Below, piece by piece: positions 8,200-16,612 of a stretch of DNA of 64,000 bases. Below the pieces are notes generated by a model that worked only from the letters and a program-made list of their open reading frames with translations, searched no databases and was not told where the DNA came from. Source of the stretch: Candidatus Flavonifractor merdavium (lineage in GTDB: Bacteria > Bacillota > Clostridia > Oscillospirales > Oscillospiraceae); contig DWXF01000011.1 in assembly GCA_019119335.1 (NCBI GenBank), forward strand, positions 1 to 64,000. The letters run 5' to 3'. Within the stretch, counting starts at the first letter, position 1, and each line of letters begins with the position of its first letter. The translations under genes and the position numbers were made by a program.

Positions 8200-8739
8200 T
8201 TACGCGGGCAGGTACTCGATGGAGGTGACCACGCCGTCCTCCAGGATGAAGTTGAGGGCCACGTCCCCGGCGGTGTAGCTCAGCATCCCCTCGGTGTCGC
8301 TGCCGCTCTCGCCGTAGGCGGTGGTGACGTCGCTTTCGCTGCTGCCGATGTACACGCCTTCACCGGTGGACACGGTGTCGTCGGTGAGGCGGATGGAGTT
8401 GACGTAGTCCTTGTCGCCGTCGGGCCGGGTGGTGATCACGAAGCCGGGATAGGTGTAGGTCTTGTCCAGGCCCTCAAAGGCGCAGGACTCAGCCTCGAAG
8501 TAGCTCTGCTCCTGGCCCAGGGCGGCCAGCACGTCGGCCATGTCCTCGTTTACCGCCACCTCCACACCGTCGGCGGTGGCAAAGACAAAGGTGTCGGCGG
8601 TATTCCCGCCGCCGGCCTGAGCGCTCTCCTGGGGAGTGGTGTTCTCGCTGCCGGCGGGGGCGTCATTGCCGCCGCCGCAGGCGGTGAGGGACAGAGAGAG
8701 GCCCAGAGCCAGGGCCAGCGCAAGCAGTTTCTTGTTCAT
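8200..8739 (-). CDS. Small secreted lipoprotein of the dlt-like operon
   Basis: This 179-residue protein has a clear lipoprotein signal (MNKK, hydrophobic core, SLTAC with Cys21), then a Gly/Asp/Ser-rich linker to about residue 50. The remaining ~130 residues form an acidic, beta-rich-looking domain without motifs I recognise. The function is unknown. The ATG at 8739 overlaps the preceding SGNH gene stop (ATGA), and AGGAGG precedes it, so it is coupled to that operon as its last gene. It may help or sense the envelope modification made by the upstream genes, but this rests on position only. Confidence 0.8.
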   Translation of the reverse strand: MNKKLLALALALGLSLSLTACGGGNDAPAGSENTTPQESAQAGGGNTADTFVFATADGVEVAVNEDMADVLAALGQEQSYFEAESCAFEGLDKTYTYPGFVITTRPDGDKDYVNSIRLTDDTVSTGEGVYIGSSESDVTTAYGESGSDTEGMLSYTAGDVALNFILEDGVVTSIEYLPA

Positions 8740-9797
8740 TGTGCGGTATCCTCCTTTTGTTCGGCGGTCCACGCCGCCTCCAGCTCGACCTGACGCTGGG
8801 CGTAGGCCTCGCTTTTTTCCGTCCAGATTGTCTCATAGGGCTCCTGCCCTCGGCGGTCCTCCACCTGGGGACAGTGTTCGGTGAGCCAGGCGCCGAACCA
8901 GTGGGACAGCTTTTCCGCCCCGTACAGGTTCAGGTGCAGGCCGTGGTCGTAGGTGTCGGTATTGAAATCCAGCCCCGCCTCGTCGATGATCTCCAGACAG
9001 TTGACGTACTGGAGGTCGTGGGCGGCGGCGTAGTCCTCCATCTGCTCCTCCCACTCGTCGTACCAGTAGGGGTACAGGCTGGGGGCCTTCACCAGCACCA
9101 GCTCCACCCCGTGGGCCTCGCACAGCTCCACCATCCTGTCCAGATATTCGTAGCAGATATCGGCGAACTGGTAGTCAGCCAGGGGCTTGCCCTCGGGCAC
9201 GTTCTCCGCCGGGCGGACCTCCACGTTCATCAGATAGCCGCTGTCGGACACCGGATCCCGGTGGAACAGGTACTGCACATCCTCCGCTTTTAGCTCGTTC
9301 CAGCGGGCGTGGTAGCGCAGCAGGGGGAAGAAGTAGGAGAGCATGCTCTCATCCTCGGTCATGGAGGCATCCACCGCCGCCAGCTTCTGTGGGGAGAGGC
9401 GCATGCCGTCCAGGTTCAGCCGGTTGTAGGCTTCGCTCTGGGGCTCGCCGTACTGCATACTCAGCACGTTAAAGACGATCACCTTGGGGGTCTCGTATTG
9501 CAGGGTCTCCTCCATCAGGTAGTAGGACTGCCAGATGAGCTGTTGGGCGGAGCCCCGGATGTAGCTGGTGATGCCGTACTCCTGCCACAGGGTATCGGGG
9601 GAGAAGTTCTCGTACACCTCGCAGTCCCCGATAAATACCACGTCGTGGTCGGCGGTCTCCTTGTAATATTCGGCGATGAGGGCCCCTTCGGGGATCTCGC
9701 TCATGTACTTTGGCATAAACAGGGCGTTGAGCAGCCACAGGGCCACCGCCAGAATGACGCACCAGAGGACGCCGGTGAAAATCCGTTTCTTTTTCAT
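8736..9797 (-). CDS. SGNH/GDSL-like membrane-anchored protein, Cys at the nucleophile position
   Basis: Of 353 residues, a single N-terminal membrane helix (about 7-27) anchors an extracellular domain. Block I of an SGNH hydrolase is recognisable as VVFIGDC with Cys59 where the nucleophilic Ser normally sits. Block V is kept as DHGLH (Asp284, His288) followed by LNLYG. In MBOAT operons such proteins (DltD-like, AlgX/AlgJ-like) accept or transfer the acyl group on the outer face of the membrane. The gene lies 11 bases after the MBOAT gene and overlaps the lipoprotein gene. Whether the Cys is catalytic or the protein is a binding scaffold cannot be decided from sequence. Confidence 0.8.
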   Translation of the reverse strand: MKKKRIFTGVLWCVILAVALWLLNALFMPKYMSEIPEGALIAEYYKETADHDVVFIGDCEVYENFSPDTLWQEYGITSYIRGSAQQLIWQSYYLMEETLQYETPKVIVFNVLSMQYGEPQSEAYNRLNLDGMRLSPQKLAAVDASMTEDESMLSYFFPLLRYHARWNELKAEDVQYLFHRDPVSDSGYLMNVEVRPAENVPEGKPLADYQFADICYEYLDRMVELCEAHGVELVLVKAPSLYPYWYDEWEEQMEDYAAAHDLQYVNCLEIIDEAGLDFNTDTYDHGLHLNLYGAEKLSHWFGAWLTEHCPQVEDRRGQEPYETIWTEKSEAYAQRQVELEAAWTAEQKEDTAQ

Positions 9798-9808
9798 CTT
9801 CGGCCTCC

Positions 9809-11401
9809 TCAGAATTGGTTGTAAATGAACTGGGTGGCGTCAAAGCCGATGCCGTAGATGCCGAAAATCACCATGCACAGCACCAGCACCACGCAGCCGC
9901 CCCAGGCCACATTGGGATTGCGGCGGACCAGCTGTTCCTGCATGGGCTCTTTCCGGCCCAGCAGGGAGCACACCAGCATGGCCAGGGCGCCCATGACAGC
10001 CACCAGCCAGTCCGCCCCGGTGATGCCCAGCTCCAGGAAGGAGCCGTTCCACAGCACCGAGGGGTTGAAGGAGGTGAAGATGGTGCCCACCTGCCTGAAG
10101 GTAAGGGGCACGTCCCGGTACACGTCCAGCACCCGGATGGCGCTCATGAGCACGAAGGTACGGCCCACCTCAAAGAGGCGGTAGCCGAATTTCCCTTTCA
10201 GGCCGGGGAATTTTTCGTGGAATTTGGCGTACAGGGGCTCGCACTCCTGGGACACCAGGATCACCACGCCGTTGAGCAGGCCCCAGACGATGAAGTTCCA
10301 GCTGGCTCCGTGCCACACGCCGGTGACGAACCACAGCAGCATGGTGCACAGGTAGACCGACACCCGCTTGCCCGGCTCGCCCAGCTTGGCCCTTGCCTTC
10401 TGGTGGAGCTTGAGCACGGTTTTGCTCACCGACAGGGGATAAAATACGTAGTCCCGGAACCAGGTGCCCATGGTGATGTGCCACCGGCGCCAGTACTCCG
10501 CGATATTTTTGGAGAAGAAGGGCCGCTCAAAGTTCTCCGTGACCTTGACCCCCAGCATCTGGGACACGCCGATGGTAATGTCGATGCCGCCGGTGAAGTC
10601 GGCGTACAGCTGTATGGCGTAGAGGAACATCACCGCCAGTACGTACACGCCGGTGTACTCCTCCGGGGCGGACACCAGTTCCCGCAGGGGAATGGCCAGC
10701 CGGTCGGCCACGATGAGCTTCTTGGCAAAGCCCCACACCACCCGCATGCCGCCCATGGCGATCTGCTGGGAGTCCCAGCTGTGCTCGGTATACAGGGTCT
10801 GGCTCAGGTCGCCGAAGCGGCTGATGGGGCCCTGGATCAGCTGGGGGAAGAAGGTGACGAACAGGGCGAATTTGCCCAGGCTGCGCTCCGGGGGATATTT
10901 GCCCCAGTACACGTCGATGAGGTAGCCCATGGACTGGAAGGTGTAAAAGGAGATGCCCATGGGCAGCACCAGGTCGGCCATGGGCAGCTGAGCGGCGGAC
11001 CCGGCGGCGGAGAGCACGCCGTTGACGTTGCTCAACACGAAGTCGGTGTACTTCACTACCGCCAGGATGCCGAAATTCAGCAGCAGGCAGGCCAGGGTCC
11101 ACCGCCAGCGGAGCTTTTTGCCGGCGGCCTTGTAGGCCTTGCGCTGGTCCTTGTCCAGCTCGGCCCGGTGCTCTTTCAGCCATGCATCCTGCTCCCGCTG
11201 GAGATCCCCCACCTTCCGGGCTGCCAGGTAGGTGGTGACGGTGGTCACGCCGATGTAGATGAGGCAGTACCACCCGGCAAAGTAGTAGAAGAACAGACTG
11301 CCGATGAGCAGCAGCTTCCACTGGTGACGCTTGGGGATGAGATAGTACAGGACAAAGAGCACCGCGAAAAAGGCCAGAAATTGTGCGGACGCAAAACTCA
11401 T
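9809..11401 (-). CDS. MBOAT family membrane O-acyltransferase (DltB/AlgI-like)
   Basis: The protein is 530 residues with about 10-12 membrane helices. The MBOAT signature is present: His308 in the YWRRWHIT segment and the catalytic His364 in GVWHGASWNF. It is expected to take an acyl group from the carrier protein encoded next door and pass it across the membrane to a surface polymer. It is longer than typical DltB (about 400 residues) and closer in length to AlgI-type acetylases. A charged cytoplasmic loop (residues 64-100) is rich in Lys and Arg. It starts 9 bases after the carrier-protein stop. Confidence 0.9.
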   Translation of the reverse strand: MSFASAQFLAFFAVLFVLYYLIPKRHQWKLLLIGSLFFYYFAGWYCLIYIGVTTVTTYLAARKVGDLQREQDAWLKEHRAELDKDQRKAYKAAGKKLRWRWTLACLLLNFGILAVVKYTDFVLSNVNGVLSAAGSAAQLPMADLVLPMGISFYTFQSMGYLIDVYWGKYPPERSLGKFALFVTFFPQLIQGPISRFGDLSQTLYTEHSWDSQQIAMGGMRVVWGFAKKLIVADRLAIPLRELVSAPEEYTGVYVLAVMFLYAIQLYADFTGGIDITIGVSQMLGVKVTENFERPFFSKNIAEYWRRWHITMGTWFRDYVFYPLSVSKTVLKLHQKARAKLGEPGKRVSVYLCTMLLWFVTGVWHGASWNFIVWGLLNGVVILVSQECEPLYAKFHEKFPGLKGKFGYRLFEVGRTFVLMSAIRVLDVYRDVPLTFRQVGTIFTSFNPSVLWNGSFLELGITGADWLVAVMGALAMLVCSLLGRKEPMQEQLVRRNPNVAWGGCVVLVLCMVIFGIYGIGFDATQFIYNQF

Positions 11402-11410
11402 GGGGCCGGC

Positions 11411-11638
11411 TTACACCTCGTCCAGCCGCTGGATCATGGCCCACAGGGCCTGGGCGGAGTTGAAGTTCTCTGGTATGATCTCCTCGGCGGGCACCGCCAC
11501 GTCGAAGGCGTCGTTGATCTCGGCCACCAGGGACACGATATCGATGGAGTCCAGAATCTTGTCGTCAATCAGGGTGTCGCAGTGCTCGAAGTCCACGTCG
11601 GGGTGAAGGTCTTTCAGAATATCCAGCAGTTCTTCCAT
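11411..11638 (-). CDS. Acyl/peptidyl carrier protein of the dlt-like operon
   Basis: A 75-residue acidic four-helix carrier protein. The phosphopantetheine attachment site is Ser31 in ILDSIDIVSL. Canonical DltC carries DSFGTVELL at this place, so this is a carrier of a different branch. It is expected to be loaded by the adenylating enzyme upstream and to deliver its cargo to the MBOAT downstream. The start has GAGGAGCG in front. Its position between ligase and MBOAT genes is the main argument for a surface-acylation role. Confidence 0.9.
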   Translation of the reverse strand: MEELLDILKDLHPDVDFEHCDTLIDDKILDSIDIVSLVAEINDAFDVAVPAEEIIPENFNSAQALWAMIQRLDEV

Positions 11639-11680
11639 AATTGATACGCTCCTCTTCTTCTTTCAGTTATCAGCTATATG

Positions 11681-13180
11681 TTAAGTTGCGGACAAAGCCT
11701 TCCGGTCCGCCTTGCCGTTGGGGGTCAGGGGCATCCGCTCCAGCCGCTCCATTTTATTGGGCAGCATGTACCGGGGCAGCTTTTCCTTTAAAAAGGCGGT
11801 GAGGGCGGCGGTTTCCGCCGTGCCGGTGTAGTAGAGCAGGATCTTGTCCTTCTCCTTGTCGTAGATGGCGCAGGCCTGGGCCGTCTCCGGATGCATGGCG
11901 GCCACCACCTCGATCTCCTGCAGCTCGATGCGGTGCCCCATGTGCTTGATCTGATAGTCCTTTCGGGAGACGAACACCAGCTCCCCCCGCTCGTTGTACC
12001 GGCCCAGATCGCCGGTGCGGTAGATGAGCTCGGGATAGGCGTCGTTCAGGGGGTTCTGCACAAAGCACTCCGCTGTTTTTTCAGGCATCCGATAGTAACC
12101 CATGGTGAGGCAGGTGCCCTTGATGCAGATTTCTCCCAGTTCCCCGGGGGCGGCCTCCCTGTTGTCCTCAGTGAGCAGCAGGATGCCGGTGTTGGGGAAG
12201 GGCTGTCCGATGGGGATGACCTCGTCGGCCTCAAAGTCCCGGTCCACGTGGTAGAAGCAGCTCATGCCCGTGGCCTCGGTGGGGCCGTAGAGGTTGGTGA
12301 ATTTGGCGTTGGGCAGGGCGGCCCGCCACAGCTGGAACTGCCGGATGGGGAAAACCTCGCTGCCGAAGGCGATGGTGTGCAGATATTCGGGTATCTGCTT
12401 CTCCAGCACCCGGAAGCCGGAGATCATGGTGAGGGCGGACACCACCCAGCACACGGTGTTGATCCTGTGCTCGTTGAGGTAGTCCACCAGCTTGATGGGA
12501 AACAGGAACAGACCCTTGGGGATCAGGTAGGTGGTGGCGCCGAACTTGATGGTGGGGTAGAGCTCCTTCAGGCAGGCGTCAAAGTACAGGGGGGTCTGGT
12601 TGCCGAACACCGTCTCCTGGGAAAAGCCCAGGGTGGCGGAGAGCTGCTCGATGTAATCGATCACCGACCGGTGGCAGGCCACCACGCCCTTTGGTACCCC
12701 GGTGGAGCCGGAGGTGAAGACGATGTACAGCGGGTCGGTGTCCAGCTGGGCGGCCCGGATCCGGGCCAGCGCACCGTCGTCGGGTTCACATGCCGCCGCG
12801 GTCTCGTAGCCGCACAGAATCCCCTGGTAGCCCATGGCCTCCACCTGGCCCCGGGTCTTTTGGTCGCACAGCACCGCCCGGGGCTTCAGGGTCTGGAAGA
12901 TCAGCTCCACCCGGTAGGCGGGCATCTCCTCGTCGATGGGCACATAGAAGCACCCGGAATAGACCACCCCGAAGAAGGCGGCCACCGAGCGGGGGTGCTT
13001 TTCCATAAATACTACCACCGGCTCGTGGCTCAGGCCCTGGCCCGCCAGCCAGGTGCCGATGCCCCGGGCGGCCCGGGACAGCTGACCGAAGGTCAGGGAG
13101 TCGGTGCCGTTGCTGAAGGCAATCTTGTCGGGCAGACGGGGAGCGGTGGCCTCCAGATATTCCAAAACATTACGCTGCAC
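11681..13180 (-). CDS. AMP-forming adenylation enzyme, DltA-like
   Basis: This 499-residue ANL-superfamily enzyme activates a carboxylic or amino acid with ATP and loads it onto the adjacent carrier protein. The phosphate-binding loop TSGSTGVPKG is at about residues 156-165. Also present are NLYGPTEATG (A5), YRTGDLGRY (A7), a DYQIKHMGHRIEL hinge (A8) and PNGKADRKAL with the catalytic Lys (A10). It would be annotated automatically as D-alanine:carrier ligase, but neither the carrier nor the companions are canonical, so the substrate is open. Start GTG 13180 is chosen for GGAGG nine bases upstream; the gene overlaps the preceding stop by 11 bases. Confidence 0.88.
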   Translation of the reverse strand: MQRNVLEYLEATAPRLPDKIAFSNGTDSLTFGQLSRAARGIGTWLAGQGLSHEPVVVFMEKHPRSVAAFFGVVYSGCFYVPIDEEMPAYRVELIFQTLKPRAVLCDQKTRGQVEAMGYQGILCGYETAAACEPDDGALARIRAAQLDTDPLYIVFTSGSTGVPKGVVACHRSVIDYIEQLSATLGFSQETVFGNQTPLYFDACLKELYPTIKFGATTYLIPKGLFLFPIKLVDYLNEHRINTVCWVVSALTMISGFRVLEKQIPEYLHTIAFGSEVFPIRQFQLWRAALPNAKFTNLYGPTEATGMSCFYHVDRDFEADEVIPIGQPFPNTGILLLTEDNREAAPGELGEICIKGTCLTMGYYRMPEKTAECFVQNPLNDAYPELIYRTGDLGRYNERGELVFVSRKDYQIKHMGHRIELQEIEVVAAMHPETAQACAIYDKEKDKILLYYTGTAETAALTAFLKEKLPRYMLPNKMERLERMPLTPNGKADRKALSAT

Positions 13181-14465
13181 TTGCGGTATCCTCCGGATTC
13201 TCCGGCGTTGCGGCCGGTGTCTCATTGGCGCCGGTCTCCGCCGGCGGCGTGGGGGTAGGCGCTGCGCTGGGGCTGCTCTCCGGGGCCGGACTGGCCGAGG
13301 GAGCGGCAGAGGGACTGACCGCCGGGCTCTCCGTCACGCCGGGGGTGACGGTGACATCAGGAGAGGCGGCGGGGGTGACCTCCGGCGTGGCTGTCGCGGT
13401 GGGCGTGGGCTCAGGAGTTGGAGTGACAGACGGCGCCGGGGTAGGTGTTGCGGTGGGTTCCGGCGAGGGAGTGGGGGCGGCGGTGGGCGCGGGGGTAGGC
13501 GTTACCGGCGGGGTGCCCTGGATCACCTCCACCGGACAGGAGTCGTAGTCGTACACATAGTAGTTCTTGCGGATGCTGCTGCACTGTCTGGTGTAGGCCT
13601 TTACCTCTTCCTCGGTGAGGAGGAAGGAGTACAGGGGGTAGCTGTTGGGGTGGGGGCAGGCGTCGAAGTGGTAGTAGCCGCTCCCCACGTCCACCAGCTG
13701 CCAGTAGTGGCGGGAGTTGCCGCCCACCCGGGTCAGGTCCACGTTGGGGATGCCCGCCCGGGTGAGCAGAGCCTTGGAGCAGGCGAAGTAATTATAGCAA
13801 TCGCCGCTGCCACGGGTGAAGCCCACATAGGCGCCCACCAGCCAGCTGGATTTGTCGGAGGTGCCTACATATTTAATATGGTTGTGGACGTAGTTGTAAA
13901 TGGCCAGCGCCTTTTCCCGCTGACTCATGCCTGGGGTGGTGATCTCCGCCAGGATCTCATCGGCCAGCTCATTGACCCCGTCCTGGGTGATCTCCACGTT
14001 TCCGGATTCCACCACGTCCTCGGTGGCGCCGGTGTCGGCGTCATCCACCGTGACGGCGGCCACCACGGTGACGGTGACAGGGACCTCCGCCCGGTTTCCG
14101 GCGGCGTCCTCCGCCCAGTAGAGAGCCTGATACTCGCCGGGCTCGGACAGGTTGACGCCGCTGGAGTCCACCTGGAGACGCACGGTCTCGTCCACATTGT
14201 CGGTAACGGTGACGCCGGTGCGGTAGCTCAGGCTCTCACCCACCGCGACCGTCAGATCCTTGACGCCCGAGATCACCGGCGGCTGGGTATCCTCCGCCGG
14301 CGGCGGGGTGTCGGATGCGGAAGGAGCTGGAGAGCCGGACAGGCGCGGGACAAGGAAAACGGCCAGAACCACTGCCGCAAGGATGCACAGGGCCAGCAGA
14401 CCATAAAGCAGGGGGGAGGGTTTCCCGCGCCGGGGGGCGGCGTTTTTGTTTCTCTCTTCTACCAC
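13170..14465 (-). CDS. Membrane-anchored transglutaminase-like protein with Pro/Thr-rich tail
   Basis: The protein is 431 residues. A short basic cytoplasmic start and one membrane helix (about 19-40) lead to an Ig-like/DUF5011-type domain (about 60-135). A transglutaminase-core domain (about 160-315) follows, with the triad Cys223 (GDCYNY), His253 (SRHYW) and Asp268 (HFDAC). From about 318 to the end is a low-complexity tail of Pro, Thr, Ala and Ser, probably a cell-wall spacer. GTG 14465 is the likely start (AAGGAAG upstream, just before the helix). It is the first gene of the dlt-like operon. Such domains may act as proteases, amidases or cross-linkers; the substrate is unknown. Confidence 0.82.
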   Translation of the reverse strand: MVEERNKNAAPRRGKPSPLLYGLLALCILAAVVLAVFLVPRLSGSPAPSASDTPPPAEDTQPPVISGVKDLTVAVGESLSYRTGVTVTDNVDETVRLQVDSSGVNLSEPGEYQALYWAEDAAGNRAEVPVTVTVVAAVTVDDADTGATEDVVESGNVEITQDGVNELADEILAEITTPGMSQREKALAIYNYVHNHIKYVGTSDKSSWLVGAYVGFTRGSGDCYNYFACSKALLTRAGIPNVDLTRVGGNSRHYWQLVDVGSGYYHFDACPHPNSYPLYSFLLTEEEVKAYTRQCSSIRKNYYVYDYDSCPVEVIQGTPPVTPTPAPTAAPTPSPEPTATPTPAPSVTPTPEPTPTATATPEVTPAASPDVTVTPGVTESPAVSPSAAPSASPAPESSPSAAPTPTPPAETGANETPAATPENPEDTASAA

Positions 14466-14566
14466 GATTGTTCTTCCTTTTTCGCCGAAAATTTGCCGGG
14501 TTCCCCCGGCATCAAGCAATCAGTCTAAAAAATCGCAAAAATGGACAATATTTTCCTGCTCAGGTC

Positions 14567-14596
14567 AGTATATCCCCGAACTTCCCGGCCTGTCAA
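14567..14596 (-). promoter_or_regulatory. Promoter of the dlt-like envelope operon
   Basis: Minus-strand TTGACA (14596-14591), 18-base spacer, TATACT (14572-14567), about 100 bases before the transglutaminase-like gene. Confidence 0.7.
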
Positions 14597-14629
14597 CCCC
14601 TTAATCTCGTCTAACTTTGGAAGTAGGGG

Positions 14630-14658
14630 GTGTACTGCCGGGAAAACTGTGTTATAAT
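14630..14658 (+). promoter_or_regulatory. Probable promoter of the acetyltransferase / SNF symporter pair
   Basis: A perfect TATAAT at 14653-14658 lies 50 bases before the start codon. The -35 position (GTGTAC, 17-base spacer) is weak. Confidence 0.45.
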
Positions 14659-14707
14659 CGAAACCGCGACGCCCCGAAGGGGGCGGAGGAGAGGAGAGAA
14701 CGGTGTG

Positions 14708-15274
14708 ATGCGCTATGTATTTCGCTCGCGGCGGCTGTATTACCTGGCGGCCGAGCCAGGCCTGGCGGAGAGAGCAGCCGCCTTTTACCGCAGGAACCGG
14801 GCGGCTTTTGCGCCCTTTGATCCGGTGCAGCCGGAGGACTTTTTTACCGCGGACGGTCAGAGGGAGCGGCTGGCCTGGGATCTGTCCCAGGCGGAGGCGG
14901 GTCGCAGTTTCCGTTTCCTGCTGGTCCAACCCGGTCATCCGGGGAAGGTGGTAGGCCTGGCGGGGCTCAATGAGATTGTCCGGGGGGCCTTCCAGTCCTG
15001 TTTCCTCTCCTATAAAATAGACCATACCCTGTGGGGCAGAGGCTACGGTACCGAGGCCATTGAGGCGGTCACCGCCTGGGCTTTCCGGGTGCTGAGGCTT
15101 CACCGGGTGGAGGCCAACATTATGCCGCGGAACCTGGCCTCCCGCCGGGCGGCGGCCAAGGCCGGATTGATAGAGGAGGGACTGGCGAAAGACTACCTGA
15201 AGATCAACGGCCGGTGGGAGGACCATCTCCACATGGTACGCAGAAATGAGGAGGAACCTGATGAATCACGATAA
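14708..15274 (+). CDS. GNAT family N-acetyltransferase (RimJ/RimL-like)
   Basis: A 188-residue soluble acetyl-CoA-dependent acetyltransferase. The GNAT core is visible: a beta-bulge strand (VVGLAGLNEI), the acetyl-CoA loop in the WGRGYGTEAIEAV block at about residues 110-122, and the HRVEANIMPRNLASRR segment typical of the RimJ/RimL branch, which acetylates protein N-termini or small amines. The start ATG 14708 sits in GAGGAGAGAACGGTGTGATG. Its last 14 bases overlap the symporter start, so both form one transcription unit. The substrate is not predictable. Confidence 0.88.
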   Translation: MRYVFRSRRLYYLAAEPGLAERAAAFYRRNRAAFAPFDPVQPEDFFTADGQRERLAWDLSQAEAGRSFRFLLVQPGHPGKVVGLAGLNEIVRGAFQSCFLSYKIDHTLWGRGYGTEAIEAVTAWAFRVLRLHRVEANIMPRNLASRRAAAKAGLIEEGLAKDYLKINGRWEDHLHMVRRNEEEPDESR

Positions 15275-16574
15275 GGCAGGCGGGAAATTTACCAGTTCCC
15301 TGGGTTTTGTGCTGGCGGCGGTAGGCTCCGCTGTGGGCATGGGGAACATCTGGCTGTTTCCCTACCGGATTGGACAATACGGGGGCGGCGCGTTTTTGGT
15401 CCCCTACTTTTTATTCGTGGCCCTGTTCAGTTATGTAGGGCTGACCGGAGAATTTGCCCTGGGTCGGCTTACCGGCACCGGGGCCATGGGGTCTCTGGAC
15501 TATGTGCTCCGTCAGAAGGGCAAGCGGGGCGGCAAGCTGCTGGGCGTGATCCCCCTGCTGGGGGTGCTGGGCATCGCCATCGGCTACTCGGTGGTGGTGG
15601 GCTGGGTGCTGCGGTATACCGCCGGGGCGGTGACCGGCTCCATCCTGAACGGCGACGCCCAGGGCTTCTTTAACGCCCTGGCGGTGGACTTCGGCTCCAT
15701 ACCCTGGCACCTGGCGGCGGTGGTGGTGACGGTGGTGATCCTGGTGCTGGGGGTGGCCGGCGGCATTGAGCGGCTGAGCAAGGTGATGATGCCCGCCTTC
15801 TTTCTCCTGTTCCTGGTGATTGCCATTCGGGTGGCCTTCCTGCCCGGGGCGGCGGAGGGCTACCGCTACCTGCTCCAGCCCGACTGGTCCCGGCTGCTGG
15901 AGCCGGAGACCTGGGTGATGGCCATGGGCCAGGCCTTTTTCTCCCTGTCCATCAACGGAGCGGGTATGCTGATCTACGGCAGCTATATGGAAAAGAACGA
16001 AAGCATTCTGCGCCACGCCGGGATGACCGCGGTACTGGATACCCTGGCGGCCCTGCTGGCGGGGTTTGCCATTATTCCGGCGGTGTTTGCCTTCGGCATT
16101 GACCCCACCAGCGGCCCTGCGCTGATGTTCGTCACCCTGCCCCAGGTCTTTGAACAGATGCCCGGCGGGCGTGTGTTCGCCGTGTTTTTCTTCCTGTCGG
16201 TGGTGTTTGCGGGTATCACATCCCTGATGAACATGCTGGAGGCCTGCGGCGAGGCCCTCAACTCCGCCCTGGGGCTGTCCCGCCGGCTGTCCCTGCTGAC
16301 GGTGGGGGTTGTCACCTTTGGCGCGGGATTGTTTGTGGAGTCCCTCTCCGGCATGGGGGGCTGGATGGACCTTATCACCATCTACGTCTCTCCCTTCGGC
16401 GCCCTGCTGGTGGCGGTGTGCCTCTACTTTGTGCTGGGACCCGACGAGGTGCGGGACGAACTGGCCCTGGGCGGCCGGAGACCCGGTCCTGCCTTTAACC
16501 GGTTGGCCCGGTTCTATGTACTGGTGGCCGGAGCGGTGTGGGCGCTGGGCATCTACTATCAGGGCATTGGATAA
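15261..16574 (+). CDS. Neurotransmitter:sodium symporter (SNF family)
   Basis: This 437-residue LeuT-fold transporter has about eleven helices and is expected to import an amino acid with Na+. The first helix carries the SNF hallmark: AAVGSAVGMGNIW and the unwound RIGQYGGGAF region at about residues 25-50 that forms the substrate and sodium sites. At 437 residues it belongs to the shorter bacterial form. The start ATG 15261 follows GAGGAGGAACCTG; the alternative at 15246 has no such site. Tryptophan, tyrosine or leucine are typical substrates in this family, but none can be assigned here. Confidence 0.92.
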   Translation: MNHDKAGGKFTSSLGFVLAAVGSAVGMGNIWLFPYRIGQYGGGAFLVPYFLFVALFSYVGLTGEFALGRLTGTGAMGSLDYVLRQKGKRGGKLLGVIPLLGVLGIAIGYSVVVGWVLRYTAGAVTGSILNGDAQGFFNALAVDFGSIPWHLAAVVVTVVILVLGVAGGIERLSKVMMPAFFLLFLVIAIRVAFLPGAAEGYRYLLQPDWSRLLEPETWVMAMGQAFFSLSINGAGMLIYGSYMEKNESILRHAGMTAVLDTLAALLAGFAIIPAVFAFGIDPTSGPALMFVTLPQVFEQMPGGRVFAVFFFLSVVFAGITSLMNMLEACGEALNSALGLSRRLSLLTVGVVTFGAGLFVESLSGMGGWMDLITIYVSPFGALLVAVCLYFVLGPDEVRDELALGGRRPGPAFNRLARFYVLVAGAVWALGIYYQGIG

Positions 16575-16578
16575 AAAA

Positions 16579-16611
16579 GCAAGCGGAGCGTGCTTGGCAC
16601 GCTCCGCTTGT
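16579..16611. terminator. Bidirectional terminator between SNF symporter and spoIIR
   Basis: AAGCGGAGCGTGC - TTG - GCACGCTCCGCTT, with A-run on the left and TTGTTT on the right. On the minus strand it ends in a strong T-run, so it serves spoIIR best. Confidence 0.85.
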
Positions 16612-16612
16612 T

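Noticed and set aside
9815..11644. A 609-codon open frame on the plus strand
   Set aside because: Antisense to the MBOAT and carrier-protein genes; His/Gly/Gln-rich with no motif.
13210..13520. Tandem repeat array
   Set aside because: Irregular repetition explained by the Pro/Thr/Ala/Ser tail of the transglutaminase-like protein.
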